From Chloroflexota bacterium (GTDB taxonomy: Bacteria; Chloroflexota; Dehalococcoidia; Lucifugimonadales; JADFKI01): a stretch of 25,840 nt of DNA. Positions 14,741 to 22,245 of the stretch are shown piece by piece (positions within the stretch are counted from its first letter, which is position 1; each line of letters begins with the position of its first letter). The stretch spans positions 1-25,840 of the forward strand of contig JAGGDZ010000252.1 in assembly GCA_024648655.1 (NCBI GenBank), read 5' to 3'. Below the pieces are notes generated by a model. The model was not told the DNA's origin. It worked only from the letters and a program-made list of their open reading frames with translations, and did not search any database. The position numbers and the translations under genes were made by a program.

Positions 14741-14760
14741 TCGCATCAACTCGCATCAAC
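14741..14760. repeat. 10-bp exact tandem duplication, intergenic
   Basis: TCGCATCAAC occurs twice in tandem at 14741-14750 and 14751-14760, inside the non-coding gap between purM and purH. Confidence 0.85.
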
Positions 14761-14827
14761 CGACAGTGGCGCATCTGTTTCGAGTGGTCCGCTGACTCCG
14801 AGGGAGCGAGCAATGTAGAGATTGTAG

Positions 14828-14858
14828 ATTACCATTAGGTCAGGTGGTATATGGTAAT
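14828..14858. repeat. Inverted repeat downstream of purM
   Basis: ATTACCAT (14828-14835) and ATGGTAAT (14851-14858) are perfect 8-bp arms with a 15-nt centre, about 90 nt after the purM stop. It may stabilise the 3' end of the purF-purN-purM transcript, but no T-run follows on the minus strand. Confidence 0.45.
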
Positions 14859-14949
14859 GTCGGTATGTAGAATGTCCCAACTTGGTCAGGTTTGTAACAG
14901 GGGCATATGATGATAATGGGCGATAATCAGAACGCCTAATCCACGGCGG

Positions 14950-15984
14950 TTAGGCGATGCTGACGCGCCCACCGCCCTCACCCCGCGCCACCTCCCCCAC
15001 AACCTCTGCGTTCGGCACGCCTGCGAGCACGGCTCCCGCCTCCGACGGGTCGCACACCAGCGCCATGCCGATGCCCATGTTGAAGACGCGGTACATCTCT
15101 TCGCTCGAGATGAGGGCGCGCTCCTGCAGCAGGGTGAATATGGGCGGTACACGCCAGGTGGAAGAGTCGAATTGCGCGGCGACGCCTTCCGGCAGTATGC
15201 GCGGCATATTCTCGACCAAGCCGCCGCCGGTGATGTGCGCCATGCCCTTAATGACGGGCAGTACGGGGCGCACGGCGTCAACGTAGGATGGGTGCGGCAT
15301 TAGCAGTGCATCCCCGATGGTTACGCCCTGGGTTGTGCCAGGGGCGAGTTCGGGGACGACTTCGTTGAGCGCGGAAGGGTTGTCATCGAGTCCGAGGGCG
15401 TGGCGCACGAGGGAGTATCCGTTGGTGTGCAAGCCGTTGGACGGGATGCCGATTATGGCGTCGCCGGGGCGGATGTCGCTGCCGTCGAGGATGGCGTCCC
15501 GCTCGACCGCGCCGACTACGAAGCCCGCCATGTCGAAGTCGCCGGCGGCGTATATGCCCGGCATCTGGGCGGTCTCGCCGCCGATGAGGGCGCATCCGGC
15601 CTGCTCGCAGGCGCGCGCCATGCCCGCTATGAGCGCAGCGACCACGTCGTTGTCGAGCGCGGCGACGGCTAGGTAGTCGAGGAAGAATAAGGGCTGCGCG
15701 CCGCAGACGATGATGTCGTTGATGCAGGCGTTTACGAGGTCTTCGCCGATGGTATCGTAGCGGTGCATCATGATGGCGAGCTTGAGCTTGGTGCCCACGC
15801 CGTCGGTGCTGGAGACCAGCACGGGGTCTTTGTAGCCGCCGAGTCGGTAGAGCGCGCCGAAGCCGCCGACTCCACCGAGCACCTGAGCGCCGTGCGTGGG
15901 GGCCACGATGGACTTGATGCGTTCCTTGATGTCCTGCGCCGCGTCGAGGTTGACGCCTGCTTGTTTGTAGGTTATCTGCTCCAA
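14950..15984 (-). CDS. purM: Phosphoribosylformylglycinamidine cyclo-ligase (AIR synthetase)
   Basis: Closes the imidazole ring: FGAM plus ATP gives AIR, the fifth step of purine synthesis. The product shows TYKQAGVNLDAAQDIKERI at the N-terminus, GGVGGFGALYRLG, SSTDGVGTKLKLA, the ATP-binding NACINDIIVCGAQPLFFLDYLA region (separate motifs), GGETAQMPGIY, GIPSNGLHTNGYSLVR, and ITGGGLVENMPRILP near the C-terminus, all typical of PurM. I place the start at TTG 15984 because AGAGAA lies 7 nt upstream; the frame is open to TTG 16002, directly after the purN stop, which would add six residues. It is the third gene of purF-purN-purM. Confidence 0.96.
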   Translation of the reverse strand: MEQITYKQAGVNLDAAQDIKERIKSIVAPTHGAQVLGGVGGFGALYRLGGYKDPVLVSSTDGVGTKLKLAIMMHRYDTIGEDLVNACINDIIVCGAQPLFFLDYLAVAALDNDVVAALIAGMARACEQAGCALIGGETAQMPGIYAAGDFDMAGFVVGAVERDAILDGSDIRPGDAIIGIPSNGLHTNGYSLVRHALGLDDNPSALNEVVPELAPGTTQGVTIGDALLMPHPSYVDAVRPVLPVIKGMAHITGGGLVENMPRILPEGVAAQFDSSTWRVPPIFTLLQERALISSEEMYRVFNMGIGMALVCDPSEAGAVLAGVPNAEVVGEVARGEGGGRVSIA

Positions 15985-16002
15985 TGCATTCTCTTTTCTC
16001 AA

Positions 16003-16641
16003 CTAACGGGACGTACAGGATAGAGAGGATAACGTTTCGATCCAGAAGCGGCGTTCGCGTTCTTTGACGCGCTCCTCGAGGGTGTCGAGGGTGTCGTCCG
16101 GGAGTACGGGGACTTTGCATTGGGCGAGGGTTGGGCCGTGATCGTACTGCTCATCGACGTAGTGTATGGTAACGCCCGTTACGGATTCGCCGGCATCGAG
16201 GACGGCCTGATGGACATGGCTGCCGTACATCCCTTTGCCGCCGAACTTAGGCAGGAGCGCGGGATGGCTGTTGAGCACGCGGTTGTGGTAATGCGCGAGG
16301 GTGATGGGACCCAGCAGGCGCATGTATCCGGCGAGGAGAACGAAGTCAACGTTGTGCATTTCGAGGGTTCGGCATATCTCCTCGTCGAGCGAATTCGGGT
16401 GGGTGACGGTGCTCAGATGGTATGCCGGAATGCCTTCATCGTGGGCGCGTTGGAGGGAGCGGGAGCGGGAGTTGTTACTGATGACCACGCAGACTTCGGC
16501 GTTGAGTTTGCCGAGCTTGCAGGTGTCGATGATTGCCTGAAGGTTGGTGCCGCCGCCGGAAGCGAGCGCTCCGAGTCGGAGCTTTCTGTGTCGGCTGTTC
16601 TGCGGATCCTGCGGCATTTTAGTTCGCGCCAAGTTGAGCAC
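16003..16641 (-). CDS. purN: Phosphoribosylglycinamide formyltransferase
   Basis: Transfers a formyl group from 10-formyl-THF to GAR, the third step of purine synthesis. The 212-residue protein has the substrate loop GALASGGGTNLQAII, the catalytic Asn-His in NSHPALLPKFGGKGMYG, and the catalytic Asp in HYVDEQYDHGP. The GTG start at 16641 lies 7 bp after purF; an internal ATG at 16617 (MPQDPQ) would give a more typical short N-terminus. Neither has a clear ribosome-binding site, consistent with coupling to purF. Two odd points near the 3' end: a 9-bp doubling around 16077-16094 gives LDTLDTLEE-like text, and the last codons lie in a GGACGTACAGGAT-type repeat word shared with other sites in the window. 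Confidence 0.95.
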   Translation of the reverse strand: MLNLARTKMPQDPQNSRHRKLRLGALASGGGTNLQAIIDTCKLGKLNAEVCVVISNNSRSRSLQRAHDEGIPAYHLSTVTHPNSLDEEICRTLEMHNVDFVLLAGYMRLLGPITLAHYHNRVLNSHPALLPKFGGKGMYGSHVHQAVLDAGESVTGVTIHYVDEQYDHGPTLAQCKVPVLPDDTLDTLEERVKERERRFWIETLSSLSCTSR

Positions 16642-16648
16642 TGCTGCG

Positions 16649-18103
16649 CTAGGCTTCGAGCGCCAGCTTATCCATTTCGAGCTGGACGGGTATGGGGTAC
16701 TCGCCGGTGAAGCATGCCATGCAGAGTGAGTTTCGCTGCAAATTTACGGAATCCACGAGGGATTCAGTGCTGAGGAATCCAAGAGAGTCTGCGCCGACGT
16801 AATCGCGGATGTCATCGACGGTCATGTTGGCGGCGATGAGTTCGGGCTTGGTTGCCATGTCAACGCCGAAATGACAGGTCGAGACGATGGGCGGGGCGCA
16901 GATACGCAGATGTACTTCGCGGGCACCGCCTCGCCGCAGCAGGTTGACGACGTGCGGGGTGGTTGTGCCGCGCACTATACTGTCGTCCACGACTATGATG
17001 CGCTTGCCGCCGATGATTTCGGGCAGCACGTTGAGCTTTAGGCGGACGCCGAGGTCGCGCAGCTGCTGGTCGGGCTGGATGAACGTACGGCCGACATAGC
17101 GATTTTTGACCAGTCCTTCAGCGTAAGGTATGCCGGACGCCTGCGAATAGCCGACCGCGGCTGCCGTAGCGGAGTCTGGCACGCCAATTACGAGGTCGGC
17201 GTCGATGGGATACTCTCTGGATAGGGCGGCGCCCATCGCGGTGCGCGCATTGTGGACTAACCTGCCCTCTATTACGCTGTCGGGCCTGGCGAAGTATATG
17301 TACTCGAAGACGCATCCTGCGGATTCTATTCCATTGTCGGGTGGACGCTTGTATATGGTGCGGATGCCCTCTTCGTCGATCAGCACTGCCTCGCCCGGCT
17401 CCACGTCTCGCACGAACTCCGCGCCGATATGGTCTAAAGCACAGGACTCGGAGGCGAGCGCCCAGCCGTTGGCGAGCTTGCCGATGCAGAGTGGGCGCAC
17501 TCCGAGCGGGTCGCGAATTCCGATAAGCTCTGTCGGCGTCATTACGGTGAGGGAGTATGCGCCCTGAAGCCTGCGCATGCAGTAGGCTATGCGCTCCTGC
17601 CAGTTCAAGCCGGGAGCATGCGCGAGCATGTGGGCGATAATTTCGGAGTCGTTGCTGCCGTGGAACTCCAGCCCCCAGAGCGCAAGCTCCTCCTTCAATT
17701 CGCCGGCGTTGATGACGTTGCCGTTATGGGCGAGCGCGAGGTTGACGGCTGTGCTGACGGAGCATATCGGCTGGGCGTTGTCGATGACACTGCTGCCGGT
17801 GGTGGAGTAGCGGGTGTGCCCAATGGCGATGTGCCCGGGAAGCTGAGCGATGTCCTCTTCCTGGAACGCCTGTCCAACGAGGCCCATGGAGACCTTTAGA
17901 TGGATGTCATCGCCGGTGCTGGATGCGATGCCTGCGCTCTCCTGCCCGCGATGCTGGAGTGCGTATATGCCGAAGAATGCGTGTCGGGCGACGTCCTCGC
18001 CTTCGGAGTATATGCCGACGATGCCGCAAGCCTCACGCGGGTAGTCGTCTCGCGGGGCTGCGGTCGGATTGGGATGCCGAGGGATGTCGCTGTTCATAGT
18101 CAA
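16649..18103 (-). CDS. purF: Amidophosphoribosyltransferase
   Basis: First committed step of purine synthesis: PRPP plus glutamine gives phosphoribosylamine. The N-terminal nucleophile is C26 in REACGIVGIYSEGED, so a 25-residue propeptide would have to be removed, as in the Bacillus-type enzymes. All four cysteines expected for the structural [4Fe-4S] cluster are visible (GCVFEYIYFARPDS, STCHFGVD, and the CMAC of NSLCMACFTGEYP). The PRPP-binding loop is IIVVDDSIVRGTT. The glutaminase part includes ALQHRGQESAGIAS and ALAHNGNVINAGEL. Length (484) is normal. GGAG lies about 7 nt before the ATG, and a candidate promoter is about 50-75 nt upstream. It heads purF-purN-purM. Confidence 0.97.
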   Translation of the reverse strand: MTMNSDIPRHPNPTAAPRDDYPREACGIVGIYSEGEDVARHAFFGIYALQHRGQESAGIASSTGDDIHLKVSMGLVGQAFQEEDIAQLPGHIAIGHTRYSTTGSSVIDNAQPICSVSTAVNLALAHNGNVINAGELKEELALWGLEFHGSNDSEIIAHMLAHAPGLNWQERIAYCMRRLQGAYSLTVMTPTELIGIRDPLGVRPLCIGKLANGWALASESCALDHIGAEFVRDVEPGEAVLIDEEGIRTIYKRPPDNGIESAGCVFEYIYFARPDSVIEGRLVHNARTAMGAALSREYPIDADLVIGVPDSATAAAVGYSQASGIPYAEGLVKNRYVGRTFIQPDQQLRDLGVRLKLNVLPEIIGGKRIIVVDDSIVRGTTTPHVVNLLRRGGAREVHLRICAPPIVSTCHFGVDMATKPELIAANMTVDDIRDYVGADSLGFLSTESLVDSVNLQRNSLCMACFTGEYPIPVQLEMDKLALEA

Positions 18104-18150
18104 CTCCGCTCGATGGTCCGTTTCCAGAGCGTCGGGTACGTTACAGTATC

Positions 18151-18180
18151 AGTATAAGGGGCGGGGGATGGTAAAAGCAA
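18151..18180 (-). promoter_or_regulatory. Candidate sigma70 promoter for purF-purN-purM
   Basis: On the minus strand TTGCTT (18180-18175) and TATACT (18156-18151) are separated by 18 nt and lie 47 nt upstream of the purF start. No PurR-type palindrome was recognised nearby. Confidence 0.5.
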
Positions 18181-18228
18181 TGAGGTCTTCCGACGGGAAC
18201 GGCTCGAAAGATGAAAAGACGCGTCGTA

Positions 18229-19749
18229 TTATTGCGCCACTATGGGCTGAGCAATTATCCAGAGGCTTACGGCGGTGTAGAAGACCATGAGGGCGAGCAT
18301 GGGGTATTGACCGCGCAGCGCTAGGGCGTGGCCGGTGGCGCGGCGGATGGCTATGGTGTGGGCTATATAGACTGATATAATGTGGCCTATTACTATCGCG
18401 CCTACCGACACTATCCACGCGAACTTTGTGCTGATAACAGTTGGGTCTATGCGGTAGCCTGCGCCGCCGAAGACGTCCCAGCCGAAGCCGAAGGGGTCGG
18501 AGGCGAGCGGGATGATGAGCTGCCCCTGCACGAGCAGCAGAGACAGGAAGTGCGCCATGTTGTACGCGAGGGCGATGGGTACGAGGGAGAATACGTATGC
18601 GCGGGCGACTTCGGATAACGAAGCCTTCTCTCCGGATAGAGCGCGAATGCCGAGGCAAAAGAGCAGGTATATGCCTAGGAAGAGCAGGGGTATCAGCACT
18701 ACGCCGAGCGTGTCGATGACACTGACGCCGCCGGGCCCCAGCAGGCGCAGTCCAACGGTCTGGATGCTGAGCCAGTTCGTGGTTTCCTGTAAGCCGTCGA
18801 ACGTTACTGCGGCGAGAGCAAGGACGACGAAGGCGCAGGTCTGCCACGATACGCGCCCGACTGGGACGAGACCTGCTGCCCAGGGGCGAATGTTGAACTG
18901 CCTCTGCGAAGGCTCGGTGCGCTCGTAGCAGGCGTAGCAGTCCACGCAGCCATCCTCGGGGATTTCAGAGTCGCAGTCGAGTTCGCATTCTTCGCAATTG
19001 CTGCCGACTACACGGACTTCTGTGGGGGAGAAGCGGGCGAATATGCCAAAGAGCACAGCGAACGGGTCGCCGTAGCTAAGCCATACATGCTTGCCGTAGA
19101 GCAGCATTCCGCCGAACGTATAGACGGAATAGATGATGATGATGATGCCGAGGTATCGGGGGATGATGGAGCCGGGATATACGTTCTCCAGCCAGACGAA
19201 GGCGAGAAAGGCGATGAGCGCAGGCATCCTGTCCCAGCCGGCAGGATATGAACGCGGCGTGGGCAAACCGGTCCCGGCGCGCTTCAGCAGCCAGTCAGCC
19301 CACTCGTAGAGTGCCTTCCACGGGTTGATGAGCATCCACAGGTTGCCGAACAGCGCGGCGATGTAGCCCATGCCGACCCACCAGATTATCCATACGAAGG
19401 TGGGGGAGAAGTTCGTGAGCGGGTTGCCGCTGCCAAACAGCGATGTGGCGAGGACGAGTAGGAGCAGCAGGACGGAGAGGACTTGCGCTGTGACGGACTT
19501 GATTCGTGAAGTCAGCGTAACACCGGGGAGCGAAAGTAGGTTGAAGCGCGGGTAGCGGAATTGTGCGCTGCCACCCTTGAGGAATATGCCGATGACGACG
19601 AATGACAGGGCGACCGTTGCCGCCGCGCCTGCCATGAAGTAGCTGAGCGGGATGGGCAAGTCGTAGCGCTGACCGAAGGCGTGCGCGTACACGGGGGCGG
19701 GGACTGACAGGATGAACAGAATAGACAGTATGGGCAGAGATTTCTTCAT
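18229..19749 (-). CDS. Polytopic membrane protein with six-Cys loop, copper cluster
   Basis: A 506-residue protein with a signal peptide (about 1-22, cleavage at VYA|HAFGQRYDLP) and about 11-12 transmembrane segments. The N-terminal HAFGQRYDLPIP block is shared with membrane proteins often database-labelled as fenitrothion hydrolase; that label is not evidence of function. Between segments in the middle of the protein is a hydrophilic loop with six cysteines (C252, C255, C259, C268, C271, C274) in a CxxCxxxC...CxxCxxC arrangement plus several acids, which suggests a bound metal or disulfides. Cleavage would leave a mature N-terminal His. The gene is last in the five-gene minus-strand cluster, 22 bp after the CopC-CopD fusion, so a role in metal transport or in assembly of a copper protein is inferred from context. 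Confidence 0.75.
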   Translation of the reverse strand: MKKSLPILSILFILSVPAPVYAHAFGQRYDLPIPLSYFMAGAAATVALSFVVIGIFLKGGSAQFRYPRFNLLSLPGVTLTSRIKSVTAQVLSVLLLLLVLATSLFGSGNPLTNFSPTFVWIIWWVGMGYIAALFGNLWMLINPWKALYEWADWLLKRAGTGLPTPRSYPAGWDRMPALIAFLAFVWLENVYPGSIIPRYLGIIIIIYSVYTFGGMLLYGKHVWLSYGDPFAVLFGIFARFSPTEVRVVGSNCEECELDCDSEIPEDGCVDCYACYERTEPSQRQFNIRPWAAGLVPVGRVSWQTCAFVVLALAAVTFDGLQETTNWLSIQTVGLRLLGPGGVSVIDTLGVVLIPLLFLGIYLLFCLGIRALSGEKASLSEVARAYVFSLVPIALAYNMAHFLSLLLVQGQLIIPLASDPFGFGWDVFGGAGYRIDPTVISTKFAWIVSVGAIVIGHIISVYIAHTIAIRRATGHALALRGQYPMLALMVFYTAVSLWIIAQPIVAQ

Positions 19750-19771
19750 AACGGAAGTGTATCAGGAAAGA

Positions 19772-22054
19772 CTACTGTGAGTTCTGTTCGTCCGCTTGGG
19801 CGCGGATGAAGTTGATGACATGCCATATTTCGTCGTCAGCAAGGTTGTCTGTCAGCCCCACCATTGCCGTGCCTTCGATGCCGTTGGCGATGAATCCGAA
19901 GATGTCCGCGTCCCCGTGCAAGGGCACATGAACGGCGAGGTCTGCGGGCGGAGGCTCCAAGCCTTCCGCGCCGGGTCCGTCGCCGCGCCCGTTTACTCCA
20001 TGGCAGGTCTGGCAGTAGCGCTCATATACGACCTGCCCTGCGGCGACGGACTCCGATGTGGGTGGTATGGGATTGCGTACTATTGCCTCCGCCTCGGATG
20101 CGCCCTGAGCGGCGATAAGCATCCACGCGCCCGCAATGAATCCGGCCGCGCCGCATGCCATTGTTAGCGCGCCCGCACGATTATACCAGCCGCCCATAGG
20201 GACGCCCGCGCCCAGGAAGAGCAAGCCGAGCAGCCCAAGAACAATGCCGAGGTACAGCCCGCCACTTGCCGCATCAGGAGAGATCGCCGTACTTGTGCCC
20301 AATGCGTCAGAGCCTATCTCGAAGCGGAATGCGGTGCGTGCGTCGAAGGCGTCGGGGCGCTGTACGAGAATCTCGACTTGGTACGCGCCGGCGATGCTCA
20401 ATGTGCTATCTGCAAGCTCGTACTGTCCACCGCCTATGTTCGCGGTGGGCACGGACTCTTCACCGAAGTCGGCGTCGAGGTAGGATACGCGCAGGCGCAC
20501 GTCGGAGGCGTTCTCTATGGCTTTACCGAAGCGGTCTTCCAGTTTCACGGTGAAGGTGTTCGCGCCTACGCGCGCAGGCTCGATCGTCAGCGTAACATCG
20601 GCGCTCTCCACGGTATCGGAGAATGCCAATTCTCGCTGTTCGAGCGCCAAGACGCGAGATGCCACCTGCCGTGCCGGCTCGAGAGCGGTCAGAAATCCCA
20701 CGGCAAGGATTACCAGCACGCCCAGCGCGACTTCGACGACGACGGTGCGGCGCAGCCAACGCGCGGCTGAGCTGCTTCCTCTGAGGCGCGGCCTAACCCA
20801 TATCAGATTGAATGCGGCGACTGCCAGTAGAAGAGCCAGCAGCAGAAGCTTCGAGCGCAGAGCGATGCCGTAAGGGGTGTCGAGTGCGGCGAACTCCGTC
20901 ACCTGCGCCCAGGCGCTGTATGCGCCGGTTACGATGAGGACGACCACGCTGAGAGCTGCGGCGGCGGAGAAGCGGCGAACGAGGCGCGATAGGGCGTTGC
21001 GGCGGGCGGACTCGGAGATGCCATGAATGAAGAGTGGCGTGTTCGCTATGAGCTGCATCAAGCCGCCAATCCAGACGGCGGCGGCTGTGAGATGCACTAT
21101 GTCGTTTATTAGCGCGAAACGGGCTATGCCTAGTGTTGCGGCGGCGTGGCTGGTCATGCTGATGGTCAGAAGGATGCCGAGTGATGCAATTAGGGCGAGC
21201 CAGAGTGTGGCTGAAAGCAAGACGTTCTGCCTTCGGCTGCGGCGGAAGCGGACGAATAGAGGCAGTAGGAACAGCGTGGCAGTCAGGACGGCGAGACCTG
21301 TGCGGTACTGCCATGTTCTGCCCCATTCGGTCTGCTGCAAGAGTTCGAGGGCGGGCTGTCCTGCGGCAGCCGCAGGTTCGAGGTCGAACGCGATGGCAGT
21401 CTGCGTTATCAGCTGCACCACGGACGCCAGAAGAAACGCAAACAGGGCAAGCCACAGCAGTCGCTGGGAGCGGGAACGCAGGCGCGGTCGCAGCCTGCCG
21501 AGCGGCGAGCGTGTCCCCGCCGATACCAGCACTGGACCCGATACCAGCAACTCGAATGCCAAGCCACCCGCAAGCGCAAGCGCGCTCAGCAGAACAGCCC
21601 AGCGTATGAACGGCTCATACATTGTCTGAAAAGGCGTGGTATCCGTTTGATTAGGTGCCGCCGGGTCTGCATCGCCGGAAATGGGTTCGCCTACTGAAAA
21701 TACAAACGAGCCGCGCAGTGTGTGCCCATCGATGGTTGACAGGTTGCGCCAAGCGACTGTGTACGTGCCGTCCGGCAGCGGCGGTAGGCTGACGGACATC
21801 ACCGTGAGGTCGTTGGCGTCAACTACGCTGTCTTCATTGTCCACGCGAGCGCCTGCGCTGTTCAGCACGCGTATATCGCTGAAGCCTGCCTCCATTGGCT
21901 CGGTGAACCAGATCCTTATACGGTCGGGTGGTCCGTCGAGTGTCGAATTGGCGGTTGGCTCGGAGCGAATGAGGTTGGCGTGCGCCTCAGCCACTTGCGA
22001 CTGAGCGTAAAGCGCTAGGGCGCACCCCAATACTAGTATGAGTGTGAACTTCAT
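19772..22054 (-). CDS. CopC-CopD fusion with beta-sandwich and C-terminal cytochrome c domain
   Basis: A 760-residue envelope protein. Order: signal peptide 1-24 (cleavage VAEA|H25); CopC domain at about 25-125, with the Cu(II) ligands H25 as the mature N-terminus and D109/H111 in STIDGHTLRGSF; a CopD-type membrane domain of about eight helices at roughly 150-480; an extracytoplasmic FixH/YtkA-like beta-sandwich at about 490-610; two more membrane segments near 620-670; and a class I cytochrome c domain at about 677-755, with the haem motif C681-Q-T-C684-H685 and a possible axial Met731 in GTAMVG. CopC binds copper and CopD carries it across the inner membrane; a fused cytochrome suggests a redox or respiratory link. 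It follows the His/Met-rich gene after 191 bp and precedes the polytopic protein by 22 bp. Confidence 0.9.
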   Translation of the reverse strand: MKFTLILVLGCALALYAQSQVAEAHANLIRSEPTANSTLDGPPDRIRIWFTEPMEAGFSDIRVLNSAGARVDNEDSVVDANDLTVMSVSLPPLPDGTYTVAWRNLSTIDGHTLRGSFVFSVGEPISGDADPAAPNQTDTTPFQTMYEPFIRWAVLLSALALAGGLAFELLVSGPVLVSAGTRSPLGRLRPRLRSRSQRLLWLALFAFLLASVVQLITQTAIAFDLEPAAAAGQPALELLQQTEWGRTWQYRTGLAVLTATLFLLPLFVRFRRSRRQNVLLSATLWLALIASLGILLTISMTSHAAATLGIARFALINDIVHLTAAAVWIGGLMQLIANTPLFIHGISESARRNALSRLVRRFSAAAALSVVVLIVTGAYSAWAQVTEFAALDTPYGIALRSKLLLLALLLAVAAFNLIWVRPRLRGSSSAARWLRRTVVVEVALGVLVILAVGFLTALEPARQVASRVLALEQRELAFSDTVESADVTLTIEPARVGANTFTVKLEDRFGKAIENASDVRLRVSYLDADFGEESVPTANIGGGQYELADSTLSIAGAYQVEILVQRPDAFDARTAFRFEIGSDALGTSTAISPDAASGGLYLGIVLGLLGLLFLGAGVPMGGWYNRAGALTMACGAAGFIAGAWMLIAAQGASEAEAIVRNPIPPTSESVAAGQVVYERYCQTCHGVNGRGDGPGAEGLEPPPADLAVHVPLHGDADIFGFIANGIEGTAMVGLTDNLADDEIWHVINFIRAQADEQNSQ

Positions 22055-22131
22055 GCAGATAATTCACAAGATAGACAGAATGAACAAGACGCGTTCCAAT
22101 ATGTCGCAATCGGTCTATCTTTTCGACCCTT

Positions 22132-22182
22132 TGTCTTTGGTGTCTGATTCTTAGTGTCTGATTCTTGATGTCTCATTCTTGG
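22132..22182. repeat. 14-bp tandem repeat, three copies plus a partial, within the copper cluster
   Basis: Units at 22141-22154, 22155-22168 and 22169-22182 (consensus TGTCTGATTCTTGG, 1-2 differences), preceded by a partial copy at 22132-22140. It lies in the 191-bp gap between the His/Met-rich gene and the CopC-CopD gene. No terminator hairpin was found there, so the two genes may still be co-transcribed. Confidence 0.85.
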
Positions 22183-22245
22183 CGTATGCTGCTAGTGCCT
22201 GCTGAATGCAAGGCTCGGATGCCAGTCATTGTTTGGATTTATGGA

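Larger units (their letters stand above)
14269..14949. other. 680-bp non-coding gap between purM and purH
   Basis: No open frame with family resemblance is visible on either strand. The gap holds several small structures: ATTACC/GGTAAT arms at 14444-14463, a GCGAAC/GTTCGC hairpin at 14567-14584 followed by AAAAGGAGTTTT, a 10-bp tandem duplication at 14741-14760, and ATTACCAT/ATGGTAAT arms at 14828-14858. It is by far the largest gap in the window and sits inside a pathway cluster, so a decayed gene or a structured RNA are both possible. Confidence 0.5.

Noticed and set aside
19133..19146. GAT/ATC trinucleotide run as a microsatellite of interest
   Set aside because: It encodes an Ile run inside a transmembrane segment of the polytopic protein, which explains it.
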